Of a stretch of 64,000 nucleotides of DNA, positions 35,901 to 48,433 are shown piece after piece; position 1 is the stretch's first letter, and each line of letters starts with the position of its first letter. Source of the DNA: Megaustenia siamemsis (taxonomy: Eukaryota > Mollusca > Gastropoda > Stylommatophora > Ariophantidae). The stretch covers positions 78,049,835 through 78,113,834 of the forward strand of contig JAVIAB010000041.1 in the NCBI GenBank assembly GCA_032433765.1, given 5' to 3'. The position numbers were made by a program, and so were the translations under genes. The notes under the pieces were generated by a model. That model was given only the letters and a program-made list of their open reading frames with translations, had not been told where the DNA came from and made no database searches.

Positions 35901-38900
35901 ATGAGAAACTTAGTGGCCGTGTGAGAAGATGGGCACAGCCAGAAATGAGAAACTTAGTGGCCGTGTGAGAAGATGGGCACAGCCAGAAATGAGAAACTTA
36001 GTGGCCGTGTAAGAAGATGGGCACAGCCAGAAATGAGAAACTTAGTGGCCGTGTAAGAAGATGGGCACAGCCAGAAATGAGAAACTTAGTGGCCGTGTGA
36101 GAAGATGGGCACAGCAAGAAATGAGAAACTTAGTGGCCGTGTGAGAAGATGGGCACAGCCAGAAATGAGAAACTTAGTGGCCGTGTAAGAAGATGGGCAC
36201 AGCCAGAAATGAGAAACTTAGTGGCCGTGTAAGAAGATGGGCACAGCCAGAAATGAGAAACTTAGGGGCCGTGTGAGAAGATGGGCACAGCCAGAAATGA
36301 GAAACTTAGTGGCCGTGTGAGAAGATGGGCACAGCCAGAAATGAGAAATTTAGTGGCCGTGTGAGAAGATGGGCACAGCCAGAAATGAGAAACTTAGTGG
36401 CCGTGTGAGAAGATGGTCACAGCCAGAAATGAGAAACTTAGTGGCCGTGTGAGAAGATGGGCACAGACAGAAATGAGAAACTTAATGGCCTTGTGAGAAG
36501 ATGGGCACAGCCAGAAATGAGAAACTTAGTGGCCGTGTGAGAAGATGGGCACAGCCAGAAATGAGAAACTTAGTGACCGTGTGAGAAGATGGGCACAGCC
36601 AGAAATGAGAAACTTAGTGGCCGTGTGAGAAGATGGACACAGCCAGAAATGAGAAACTTAGTGGCCGTGTGAGAAGATGGACACAGCCAGAAATGAGAAA
36701 CTTAGTGGCCGTGTGAGAAGATGGGCACAGCCAGAAATGAGAAACTTAGTGACCGTGTGAGAAGATGGGCACAGCCAGAAATGAGAAACTTAGTGGCCGT
36801 GTGAGAAGATGGACACAGCCAGAAATGAGAAACTTAGTGGCCGTGTGAGAAGATGGACACAGCCAGAAATGAGAAACTTAGTGGCCGTGTGAGAAGATGG
36901 GCACAGCCAGAAATGAGAAACTTAGTGGCCGTGTGAGAAGATGGGCACAGCCAGAAATGAGAAACTTAGTGGCCGTGTGAGAAGATGGTCACAGCCAGAA
37001 ATGAGAAACTTAGTGGCCGTGTGAGAAGATGGGCACAGCCAGAAATGAGAAACTTAGTGGCCGTGTGAGAAGATGGGCACAGCCAGAAATGAGAAACTTA
37101 GTGGCCGTGTGAGAAGATGGGCACAGCCAGAAATGAGAAACTTAGTGGCCGTGTGAGAAGATGGGCACAGCCAGAAATGAGAAACTTAGTGGCCGTGTGA
37201 GAAGATGGGCACAGCAAGAAATGAGAAACTTAGTGGCCGTGTGAGAAGATGGGCACAGCCAGAAATGAGAAACTTAGTGGCCGTGTGAGAAGATGGGCAC
37301 AGCCAGAAATGAGAAACTTAGTGGCCGTGTGAGAAGATGGGCATAGCCAGAAATGAGAAACTTAGTGGCCGTGTGAGAAGATGGGCACAGCCTGAAATGA
37401 GAAACTTAGTGGCCGTGTGAGAAGATGGGCACAGCCAGAAATGAGAAACTTAGTGGCCGTGTGAGAAGATGGACACAGCCAGAAATGAGAAACTTAGTGG
37501 CCGTGTGAGAAGATGGGCACAGCCAGAAATGATAAACTTAGTGGCCGTGTGAGAAGATGGGCACAGCCAGAAATGAGAAACTTAGTGGCCGTGTGAGAAG
37601 ATGGGCACAGCCAGAATTGAGAAACTTAGTGGCCGTGTGAGAAGATGGTCACAGCCAGAAATGAGAAACTGAGTGGCCGTGTGAGAAGATGGTCACAGCC
37701 AGAAATGAGAAACTTAGTGGCCGTGTGAGAAGATGGGCACAGCCAGAAATGAGAAACTTAGTGGCCGTGTGAGAAGATGGGCACAGCCAGAAATGAGAAA
37801 CTTAGTGGCCGTGTGAGAAGATGGGCACAGCCAGAAATGAGAAACTTAGTGGCCGTGTGAGAAGATGGGCACAGCCAGAAATGAGAAACTTAGTGGCCGT
37901 GTAAGAAGATGGGCACAGCCAGAAATGAGAAACTTAGTGGCCGTGTAAGAAGATGGGCACAGCCAGAAATGAGAAACTTAGGGGCCGTGTGAGAAGATGG
38001 GCACAGCCAGAAATGAGAAACTTAGTGGCCGTGTGAGAAGATGGGCACAGCCAGAAATGAGAAACTTAGTGGCCGTGTGAGAAGATGGGCACAGCCAGAA
38101 ATGAGAAACTTAGTGGCCGTGTGAGAAGATGGTCACAGCCAGAAATGAGAAACTTAGTGGCCGTGTGAGAAGATGGGCACAGACAGAAATGAGAAACTTA
38201 ATGGCCTTGTGAGAAGATGGGCACAGCCAGAAATGAGAAACTTAGTGGCCGTGTAACAAGATGGGCACAGCCAGAAATGAGAAACTTAGTGGCCGTGTGA
38301 GAAGATGGGCACAGCCAGAAATGAGAAACTTAGTGCCCGTGTGAGAAGATGGGCACAGCCAGAAATTAGAACATTAGTGGCCGTGTGAGAAGATGGGCAC
38401 AGCCAGAAATGAGAAACTTAGTGGCCGTGTGAGAAGATGGGCACAGCCAGAAATGAGAAACTTAGTGGCCGTGTGAGAAGATGGGCACAGCCAGAAATGA
38501 GAAACTTAGTGGCCGTGTGAGAAGATGGGCACAGCCAGAAATGAGAAACTTAGTGGCCGTGTGAGAAGATGGGCACAGCCAGAAATGAGAAACTTAGTGG
38601 CCGTGTGAGAAGATGGGCACAGCCAGAAATGAGAAACTTAGTGGCCGTGTGAGAAGATGGTCACAGCCAAAAATGAGAAACTTAGTGGCCGTGTGAGAAG
38701 ATGGGCACAGCCAGAAATGAGAAACTTAGTGGCCGTGTGAGAAGATGGGCACAGCCAGAAATGAGAAACTTAGTGGCCGTGTGAGAAGATGGGCACAGCC
38801 AGAAATGAGAAACTTAGTGGCCGTGTGAGAAGATGGGCACAGCCAGAAATGAGAAACTTAGTGGCCGTGTGAGAAGATGGGCACAGCCAGAAATGAGAAA

Positions 38901-41867
38901 CTTAGTGGCCGTGTGAGAAGATGGGCACAGCCAGAAATGAGAAACTTAGTGGGCGTGTGAGAAGATGGGCACAGCCAAAAATGAGAAACTTAGTGGCCGT
39001 GTGAGAAGATGGGCACAGCCAGAAATGAGAAACTTAGTGGCCGTGTGAGAAGATGGGCACAGCCAGAAATGAGAAACTTAGTGGCCGTGTGAGAAGATGG
39101 GCACAGCAAGAAGTGAGAAACTTAGTGGGCGTGTGAGAAGATGGGCACAGCCAAAAATGAGAAACTTAGTGGCCGTGTGAGAAGATGGGCACAGCCAAAA
39201 ATGAGAAACTTAGTGGCCGTGTGAGAAGATGGGCACAGCCAGAAATGAGAAACTTAGTGGCCGTGTGAGAAGATGGGCACAGCCAGAAATGAGAAACTTA
39301 GTGGCCGTGTGAGAATATTGGCACAGCCAGAATGAGAAACTTAGTGGCCGTGTGAGAAGATGGGCACAGCCAGAAATGAGAAACTTAGTGGCCGTGTGAG
39401 AAGATGGGCACAGCCAGAAATGAGAAACTTAGTGGCCGTGTGAGAAGATGGGCACAGCCAGAAATGAGAAACTTAGTGGCCGTGTGAGAAGATGGGCACA
39501 GCCAGAAATGAGAAACTTAGTGGCCGTGTGAGAAGATGGGCACAGCCAGAAATGAGAAACTTAGTGGCCGTGTGAGAAGATGGGCACAGCCAGAAATGAG
39601 AAACTTAGTGACCGTGTGAGAAGATGGGCACAGCCAGAAATGAGAAACTTAGTGGCCGTGTGAGAAGATGGACACAGCCAGAAATGAGAAACTTAGTGGC
39701 CGTGTGAGAAGATGGACACAGCCAGAAATGAGAAACTTAGTGGCCGTGTGAGAAGATGGGCACAGCCAGAAATGAGAAACTTAGTGGCCGTGTGAGAAGA
39801 TGGGCACAGCCAGAAATGAGAAACTTAGTGGCCGTGTGAGAAGATGGTCACAGCCAGAAATGAGAAACTTAGTGGCCGTGTGAGAAGATGGGCACAGTCA
39901 GAAATGAGAAACTTAGTGGCCGTGTGAGAAGATGGGCACAGCCAGAAATGAGAAACTTAGTGGCCGTGTGAGAAGATGGGCACAGCCAGAAATGAGAAAC
40001 TTAGTGGCCGTGTGAGAAGATGGGCACAGCCAGAAATGAGAAACTTAGTGGCCGTGTGAGAAGATGGGCACAGCAAGAAATGAGAAACTTAGTGGCCGTG
40101 TGAGAAGATGGGCACAGCCAGAAATGAGAAACTTAGTGGCCGTGTGAGAAGATGGGCACAGCCAGAAATGAGAAACTTAGTGGCCGTGTGAGAAGATGGG
40201 CATAGCCAGAAATGAGAAACTTAGTGGCCGTGTGAGAAGATGGGCACAGCCTGAAATGAGAAACTTAGTGGCCGTGTGAGAAGATGGGCACAGCCAGAAA
40301 TGAGAAACTTAGTGGCCGTGTGAGAAGATGGACACAGCCAGAAATGAGAAACTTAGTGGCCGTGTGAGAAGATGGGCACAGCCAGAAATGATAAACTTAG
40401 TGGCCGTGTGAGAAGATGGGCACAGCCAGAAATGAGAAACTTAGTGGCCGTGTGAGAAGATGGGCACAGCCAGAATTGAGAAACTTAGTGGCCGTGTGAG
40501 AAGATGGTCACAGCCAGAAATGAGAAACTTAGTGGCCGTGTGAGAAGATGGTCACAGCCAGAAATGAGAAACTTAGTGGCCGTGTGAGAAGATGGGCACA
40601 GCCAGAAATGAGAAACTTAGTGGCCGTGTGAGAAGATGGGCACAGCCAGAAATGAGAAACTTAGTGGGCGTGTGAGAAGATGGGCACAGCCAGAAATGAG
40701 AAACTTAGTGGGCGTGTGAGAAGATGGGCACAGCCAGAAATGAGAAACTTAGGGCCGTGTGAGAAGATGGGCACAGCCAGAAATGAGAAACTTAGTGGCC
40801 GTGTGAGAAGATGGGCACAGCCAGAAATGAGAAACTTAGTGGCCGTGTGAGAAGATGGGCACAGCCAGAAATGAGAAACTTAGTGGCCGTGTGAGAAGAT
40901 GGGCACAGCCAGAAATGAGAAACTTACTGGCCGTGTGATAAGATGGGCACAGCCAGAAATGAGAAACTTAGTGGCCGTGTGAGAAGATGGGCACAGACAG
41001 AAATGAGAAACTTAGTGGCCGTGTGAGAAGATGGGCACAGCCAGAAATGAGAAACTTAGTGGCCGTGTGAGAAGATGGGCACAGCCAGAAATGAGAAACA
41101 TAGTGGCCGTGTGAGAAGATGGGCACAGCCAGAAATGAGAAACTTAGTGGCCGTGTGAGAAGATGGGCACAGCCAGAATTGAGAAACTTAGTGGCCGTGT
41201 GAGAAGATGGGCACAGCCAGAAATGAGAAACTTAGTGGCCGTGTGAGAAGATGGGCACAGCCAGAAATGAGAAACTTAGTGGCCGTGTGAGAAGATGGGC
41301 ACAGCCAGAAATGAGAAACTTAGTGGCCGTGTGAGAAGATGGACACAGCCAGAAATGAGAAACTTAGTGGGCGTGTGAGAAGATGGGCACAGCCAGAAAT
41401 GAGAAACTTAGTGGCCGTGTGAGAAGATGGGCACAGCCAGAATTGAGAAACTTAGTGGCCGTGTGAGAAGATGGACACAGCCAGAAATGAGAAACTTAGT
41501 GGCCGTGTGAGAAGATGGGCACAGCCAGAAATGAGAAACTTAGTGGCCGTGTGAGAAGATGGGCACAGCCAGAAATGAGAAACTTAGTGGCCGTGTGAGA
41601 AGATGGACACAGCCAGAAATGAGAAACTTTGTGGCCGTGTGAGAAGATGGGCACAGCCAGAAATGAGAAACTTAGTGGCCGTGTGAGAAGATGGGCACAG
41701 CCAGAAATGAGAAACTTAGTGGCCGTGTGAGAAGATGGACACAGCCAGAAATGAGAAACTTAGTGGCCGTGTGAGAAGATGGGCACAGCCAGAAATGAGA
41801 AACTTAGTGGCCGTGTGAGAAGATGGGCACAGCCAGAAATGAGAAACTTAGTGGCCGTGTGAGAAGA
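29950..41867. repeat. 44-bp satellite (about 271 copies)
   Basis: Head-to-tail 44-bp units (core cagccagaaatgagaaactt then agtggccgtgtgagaagatg) for 11.9 kb. Since 44 is not a multiple of three, no long ORF results. Variants include ggtcacag, ggacacag, agtgggcgtg, agagggcgtg, tgataaac, cataaatg and taatggccttg. Strings of rare variants recur as blocks, showing long internal duplications of about 4.135, 1.716 and 2.86 kb. In the flanking element's RNase H frame one unit reads MGTARNEKLSGRVRR. Confidence 0.98.
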
Positions 41868-42000
41868 CTTATCAACCAACACAGAACTGGAGTCGCCAGT
41901 CGCTGGATACTGCGGGACTTGCTGAGGAGGGCATCTGAGCACCTTTTGGCATGTTCGGAGTGCAATAATGATCACCTACAGATAACTCAATACTGGTGAT
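41868..42000 (+). mobile_element. RNase-H-type retroelement, right half flanking the 44-bp satellite
   Basis: Resumes the element exactly where the array ends: caacacagaactggagtcgc, agtcgctgga, gcatctgagcacctt, catgttcggagtgcaataat. It matches 50943-51060 and 26979-27112. Confidence 0.85.
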
Positions 42001-42054
42001 TCTAACAGTCAAATCAATGATTGACGTAGTGATTGGAAGTTAAACCAAAGGCTT

Positions 42055-42400
42055 TAGTCTCAGGCAGAGGTGATGGTTACAATACAGAGAAAGACATCTC
42101 CTAAATGCAGAATTAATGGAAATGGGGAAGTACAAAAATATGTCTACACATTTAATTACCTGGGAACGATGTTAACTTAGTATGGTAGAAGGTAAAACAT
42201 AAATACTGCGCAGTGCAATAATGATGAAAACACATCATGAATACGAAAAATATAAAGAAAACAAATACAATTTAACATATCCATAACAATAAATATGCTC
42301 AACACTTGATGTGACCACTTGAAGACGCAGTCTTGATTACATTCAAAAGTGATGTTACACTATTTACTTCACATGTGAGCTAAATGGCTTGCTAGCGTGT
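42055..42400 (+). mobile_element. RTE-like LINE relic (weak)
   Basis: The frame VYTFNYLGTMLT near 42143 matches the YLG thumb motif of the LINE family. The rest is broken by stops. Confidence 0.4.
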
Positions 42401-42949
42401 AAGTAACTCACTACACAGAAACACTGGTCCGTCGATGAATCTATTAAACTTAATATCGTTAATGAGCAATTTGATGGTGTCTATAAGGCCGATGGTATGG
42501 CACTATTGAGGTTCGGTAAATCAGCACTTCTTAAGTGTAAAATAAAATCACAAGCACGATCACATGTGTACAACTGAAACCAACAAATCTATATACTCCT
42601 AGCCCTCTCTCTCTATTTAACTGATCAATAAAAACATACAATTTGTTCCTAATAGCTAAAATCTCTTCCCTCCGAAACATCTTCTCTAAGATATCTCTTC
42701 AAATGATCATGTATCGATTATTTCTTTACTTAAATAGCGTGTTCGGCCCAGCGTAATAATGTTGATAATTAACAATTGTTATATCCTTGTTATCATAATT
42801 TATCAAAGCTGAAAGTGTGCGTACTCTCTCTCTCTGTCCTAGTCAACACCAAAGGCATGCTATGGTAATATCGTATAGGTCGTAGCTGTGCAAACATTGT
42901 ATACTGTTCTCCCCTAACCAATTGTCAACTGGTTTTGTGTCATATAATA
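42401..42949. other. Intron sequence, nothing recognised
   Basis: AT-rich unique sequence with short (ct)n stretches near 42605 and 42828. Confidence 0.4.
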
Positions 42950-43137
<188 letters not shown>

Positions 43138-43939
43138 TCTCATATGTTTTGCCTAATATAATAAGAAATAACATTTATTTTTGGGGAAGTGAAGAGTCAA
43201 ATTGGACGAGGGACGACCAGAAATAGTTTCACATATGATTACATATAATTGACAACGATCTTCGTTGGTGCATCATGCAGCCTAGTTAAAGCCATCATCA
43301 GTACTTTCGTTAGTGTGTCGCAAGCGTGCTTCATACTGGCAATGTGCTGATGAATGGATCTGATCTCTACGCACAGTTGATCGTTGTTTGATGATCAATC
43401 GACTACACTTGATATAATTAAACTTAATAATTTAAATTGTCAACATTATGTATTTTGTCAGTGGGATAACAGATCAGTACATGTACATGGCTGTTGCCAC
43501 ACTCAGGTCATTCTGCAGCAACAAAACATATCTACCTTATACATTTTGTAGTCAATCTTCACCGGCTACTCAAAGTTGGAACAATATTTTGTGCATCTGC
43601 CTTCACTTCTATTATGTTCCCCAGACTGCTTCTAGAGTACATAATAGCTAACTTGTTTAGTATTCCGTCTCCTATTGAAATAATAAATATACAACAATGG
43701 CATGCGACCATTATAAATGTGTACATGACCTCTTGCTTACGTCTGATGCTAATTCTGTGCTACTGAATTTCTTTGGCCGAAATATTAAGTTCTTTTTACT
43801 TGGGGATGATGTATAACGTGACACCTACCTTCATAATTCTTTGGGTTGTTTCTAATACGGTGATTCATTCAAAAGGGACGATCGCACACGTCAATAAAGA
43901 ATGCGCTGAGACCACGCATTTTACCAGAATTTAAAGATC
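43138..43939. other. Intron sequence, nothing recognised
   Basis: Unique sequence between the GT tract and the LINE. Two short ORFs without domains. Confidence 0.4.
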
Positions 43940-46900
43940 AGGTGAAGGAACTACCCATGGACTGTTGACAAGAACTGAACAGTTCAGACCTTAGTCCTCA
44001 GGACCTGCACCTCAGGACAGGAAATACAGACTTCCTTCTACTTAACTACTACTGTCCGAGTGACCGCCCACTAGCACTAGACACAATTACATTAAAAGAA
44101 AGAATAATTGTATGCGGAGACTTTAACAGCCATTCACAGAGCTGGGGCTATGAACATATGGACAAGAGAGGTGAAGAGCTTGAAAATTGGCAGGATGACA
44201 ATGGGCTTATACTATTAAACCAGGCAACAGATCCACCAACATTCTACTCCAGATCATGGCATACCACATCTACACCAGACCTTGCCTTCCATTCACCAGA
44301 CCTGGATTGGAATATCACACGAATTGTTGGGAAACAACTTGGAGGCAGCGACCACCGACCAGTCTTTTTAGTGGTACAAAATAAGGCCATCAGGGAGAGC
44401 AGCACTCTCTCCAGATGGAATTACAAAAAGGCAGACTGGAAAATGTATCAACACTACACCAGTGTACTGACTAAAGATATAAATACAGATAGAGACATCA
44501 ACAAAATAGTTGATGAATTCAGTAGACTAATAATACAAGCTGCCAGTGAAACAATACCTAGAGGGGCACGGAAACACTACAAACCATACTGGAGTAGTGA
44601 ACTAGAGCAACTACACAATGACATGGAAACATCTCGAAAGCAAGCAGAAAATAACCCTTGCCAGGAACACCACAACAACTACCAGCATGTTAAAGTCAAA
44701 TTTCAACGGGCTAAACTACAAGCCAGACGGAGAAGCTGGAAATAGAAAACATAGTCCTTGAATCTTGAACGAGACACAAGAAAAGTGTGGAAGCTTGTAA
44801 AACAGCTGAATGATGAGGGTACAGAAAGGAACACCAAAATTACACTGAAGAAGGATGGAAACATTCTAACAGATAAACATGCAGCAAATTACTTGCAGAC
44901 TCCTTTGCAAATGACAATAATATTGAAATTAGCCTAGAAAAACGACAAGAGACCCGTTTAAAACAACAAAATGCAAGACAAGAAGAGACCACACATGAAG
45001 TCATGGAAACACCCATTACACAAAGAGACCTAGAGCTGGCGATATCCAAATTAAAAATGAAAAAGTCACCAGGCAGTGATGGAGTGTCAAATGAAATGAT
45101 TAAGAACTTGGGAACTGCAGCTAAAGCAAAACTACTGCAGATCTACAACATTTGCTGGATCACAGGTAGAGTGCCACAGGCATGGAGAGAAGCAATGATG
45201 ATACCATTACTAAAGCCAGGAAAAGATGGTTCAATGACATCCAGCTATAGAACAATCAGCCTTACAAGCTGTTTGTGTAAAACAATGGAACGTATAATCA
45301 ATCTCAGACTGCAGTGGTACCTGGAAAGTGAAAATCTCCTTGTCCCACAACAAGCAGGCTTTAGACAGTGTTACTCTACCGAAGATCAAGCAACCTATCT
45401 TTCCCAGGAAATTGAAGATGCGTTACAAGAAAAGAAACTGGTACTAGCAGCATGGATAGACCAAAAGAAAGCATTTGATAAGGTATGGAAGGAAGGGCTT
45501 TTGAAGAAACTGAGAAATTATGGAGTAAATGGCAGGATGTACAAATGGGTCAAAGCATACCAGCATAAATGGAGAGCCAGAGTGCAGCTGGATGGTCTTA
45601 AGAGTAAGAAGGTCTTATTGCGCCAGGGCGTTCCACAAGGAGGGGTACTATCTCCAACACTTTTTCTGATCCACATCAATGACCTAGTTACTGAACTACC
45701 ACATGGCATCAAAAAGGCAATGTATGCAGATGACTTGGTAATGTGGTGCACAGAGGAGTATGCAACAGTGGCCTCCAAATTGCTGCAAAGAGCTATGAAT
45801 GCACTGAATTCATGGACAAATAGATGGTGTATCAGCATCAATACAGATAAATGCAGTACTACACTTTTCACACTCTCCCCAAAACAAAAAGCAGGAGCCA
45901 TCTACATAAACAATGAGCCTGTGAAAGAAGACATACAAGCTACATATCTCGGAGTTACATTTGATAACAAACTATCTTGGAAACAGCAGATAAATAAGGC
46001 AACCCAAAAAGCAAGGAGGAAATTGGCTATTCTAAGAAAGTTGTGTGGAACCACATGGGGTGCGAGTGGGAAAATACTCAGTAAAGTTTACCAACAGAGT
46101 ATACGCCCACATTTAGAATATGGATCATCCGCATGGTGCTCATCATCAAACACCACACTGCAAGAACTGGATAAAGTACAAAACCATGCACTTAGGGTCA
46201 TCACAGGAGCAATGAAATCAACACCAATATTGGAGATGGAGAAATTGTGGAGGATACCAGCACTGAGAGAACGGAGAGACACAAAGGTGCTGATACAAGC
46301 AGAAAAATTTGTATGCATGCCGAGACATCCAATGAAGGACAGATTCCAAAATCTTGCATTGGGACGACTTACGAGAAGCAGCTTTATCCACCAAGTAAGC
46401 GTATTAGTAGACAAACACCAGACATGCCAAGAGTTGTTAAACCCCTTCTGCCCATACCGGAACAGACTCCCTGGACAGATGAATCAGGATTATCAGTTCA
46501 AATACGGACAGAAGTGAAAGGAATAGTTGACAAAGAGGAACGAAATAGTCTACAGTGAAAAACAATAACTCTCAGTTTCCTGGATGAAGAATACCCACAA
46601 GACCTATGGATCCGTGTGTAAACAGATGGATCAGCACAGAATGCAGTAAAGAATGGGGGAGCAGGTGCATATATAGAGTACCCAAATAACACTAGGGGTA
46701 TGAATAAAATAGCAACAGGAAAATATTGTCACAATTATGATGCAGAAATACAAGCAATAAAGTTGGCAATAGAAAAACTGCTGAACAGTAATCTTAGCCC
46801 ACAGCCTGTAGTGTTTTTGACAGATGCAAGATCAGTACTCCAGGCACTACAATCCAGAAAATTACCACATCTGCAGACCTTATTGACTGAACTCTGCAAG

Positions 46901-47430
46901 CACCACAGGGTTGCCCTGCAGTGGATCCCATCTCACTATGGAATACCAGGAAATGAGAAAGCAGATCAGTTGGCAAAGGAAGGTTCAACAGGCACACAAC
47001 TAGATACACCAGCTACATACCATCATAAGAAACAGATAATCATATCAATCAGAGGACCACAAGCCCCAAATCAGGATGCCTTTCATAATATGAATAGATA
47101 TGAACAAGTTATCACTATACGCCTAAGAACAGGACACAATCGACTCCATAGGCACATGTATACACAATTCAAGATCGGCACCTCAACTACTTGTACATGT
47201 GGACAGGCGCCCCAGACTGCTGAACACATACTTCAAGACTGCACTGAATATAGTAGACTGAGGAAAATCCATTGGCCCATAGATACAACACTACAGACAA
47301 AACTATATGGGCCACTGCAAGAATTACAAAAGACAGTAAAATTCATACAGGAAACGACATTGCTGATATAGACAATACTTCGAGCGAACGAAAGATAGAT
47401 AGACCTTAGTCTAATGCGATCCGCTAAATC
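43940..47430 (+). mobile_element. LINE with APE, RT and RNase H (I-superfamily-like), decayed
   Basis: Order: C-terminal half of an APE endonuclease (RIIVCGDFNSHSQSWGYEH, TPDLAF, GGSDHRPVFL; 44100-44380), linker, full reverse transcriptase in 45003-46517 (KKSPGSDGVSNEMIKNL, WIDQKKAFDKVW motif A, RQGVPQGGVLSPTLF, AMYADDLVMW catalytic motif), then an RNase H domain in another frame (TDGSAQNAVKNGGAGAYIE from 46622, AEIQAIKLAIE, WIPSHYGIPGNEKADQLAKE) and a C-terminal CTCGQAPQTAEHILQDC zinc-knuckle-like end. It is broken by stops at about 44743 and 44752, a frameshift near 44890, a frame change after 46517, and a stop at 46619-46621 where the element's Tyr before TDGS is expected. The RNase H places it with I-type rather than RTE elements; the clade call is inference. 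Confidence 0.88.
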
Positions 47431-47613
47431 ATAATACGATCATGTCAGCTCATGACTGCTATGATAACTAGAACGCATAGACGTTTTTATCGTTCCCTTC
47501 GACCCCATGTAAAAATGTAAACAATAGCGCATTGTAATAATATTCTTCCCACATATAATTATTATGTAAACAATTTATTGTTAAATAATTATATTAATGA
47601 ATGCATAAACTAC

Positions 47614-47750
47614 CATCCGTAATTTCCACATGTCCATATCTGGTTTGGCAATCCTGAGAGTTTTCAACCGTTTTCAGATCCAACACCCTCAAGACAATGA
47701 CATGTGAAGGCAATGAGGTTGTGATATGCCACTCGCAGTTAATATTCTCA
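47614..47750 (-). CDS. CUB-2 exon B (middle of CUB domain)
   Basis: 137-nt exon, the longest B exon; acceptor TTGTTACAG, donor GTAGTT. It reads ENINCEWHITTSLPSHVIVL, then RVLDLKTVENSQDC, then QTRYGHVEITDG. Both central cysteines are present, but the usual C-x-Y-D-Y core is replaced by CQTRYGH, so the acidic calcium ligand seen in CUB-1, 3 and 4 is missing. It lies about 180 bp downstream of the LINE's 3' end. Confidence 0.87.
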
Positions 47751-48351
47751 CTGTAACAATAACAATATATAAATCAAAATAGAATTTGACGTCAATTAAT
47801 TAAGAAACGTGTTACTAACAAGATACACATACTATAGCCATCATGGCATGTTCCATTTGTTGGTCTGTCATTGAATTGGGTATACATGTGTGGATGTTAA
47901 AGGTGAGCGTTGTTTCGAAAACCTCATCGGTTATAAAAAGATGGCAGACAAAAACAGTTTTTACTCTGATGATATTGATGTTTGTGGAACATTCAACACA
48001 AGCATGTACTAAAGTGAAATATTACAAGAGAAGAATGCTGCAGGTTACATTTTAAACTTGGTATTATTTTATTTATTATTTGCGACCCTAGTGGTTATAT
48101 AAAATAAGAATCAGAGAAACAGAGAAAATTAGAAAAGGACATGGATATGTGCGAGTACTTTGTCCAGACCTTTCAACCACAATATATTGTTTTCATTGAG
48201 TTTACAAGACAACTATAATATGCAATATTGTGTATGTGTTTAGCTGTGAAACATGTTGAGCAGTGGTTTGAAGTATGACGTATGGGCTACTACCGGTATT
48301 GTGGTCACTCTTCGTCTCTACAAAGGAACAACGATAATGTTTGGCTCTTAC
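47751..48351. other. Shortest CUB-gene intron (601 bp)
   Basis: Intron between CUB-2 exons A and B. It is the only intron in the window with no tandem array or retroelement that I can see. Confidence 0.6.
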
Positions 48352-48433
48352 CCCGGACGGTAATTTGGATAAAATGGTGAAGTCAAGTATTGAGTACTCT
48401 CATTGGTCGATAGCGTGAAGTCACTGCAGCGAT
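48352..48433 (-). CDS. CUB-2 exon A (start of CUB domain)
   Basis: 82-nt exon, donor GTAAGA. The acceptor is taken as GCTACAACAG because this gives 82 nt and the conserved phase; a second AG ten bases later (CTGCAG) would change the phase. It reads RCSDFTLSTNESTQYLTSP then FYPNYRPG. It is the only A exon in the window with a cysteine (RCSDF), which would pair with CEW of exon B. Confidence 0.85.

Noticed and set aside
29950..41867. CRISPR-like array
   Set aside because: Units are contiguous with no unique spacers, and the DNA is eukaryotic with spliced exons.
43940..47430. LTR retrotransposon or retrovirus-like element
   Set aside because: APE endonuclease, LINE-type RT motifs and absence of LTRs, protease and integrase point to a non-LTR element.
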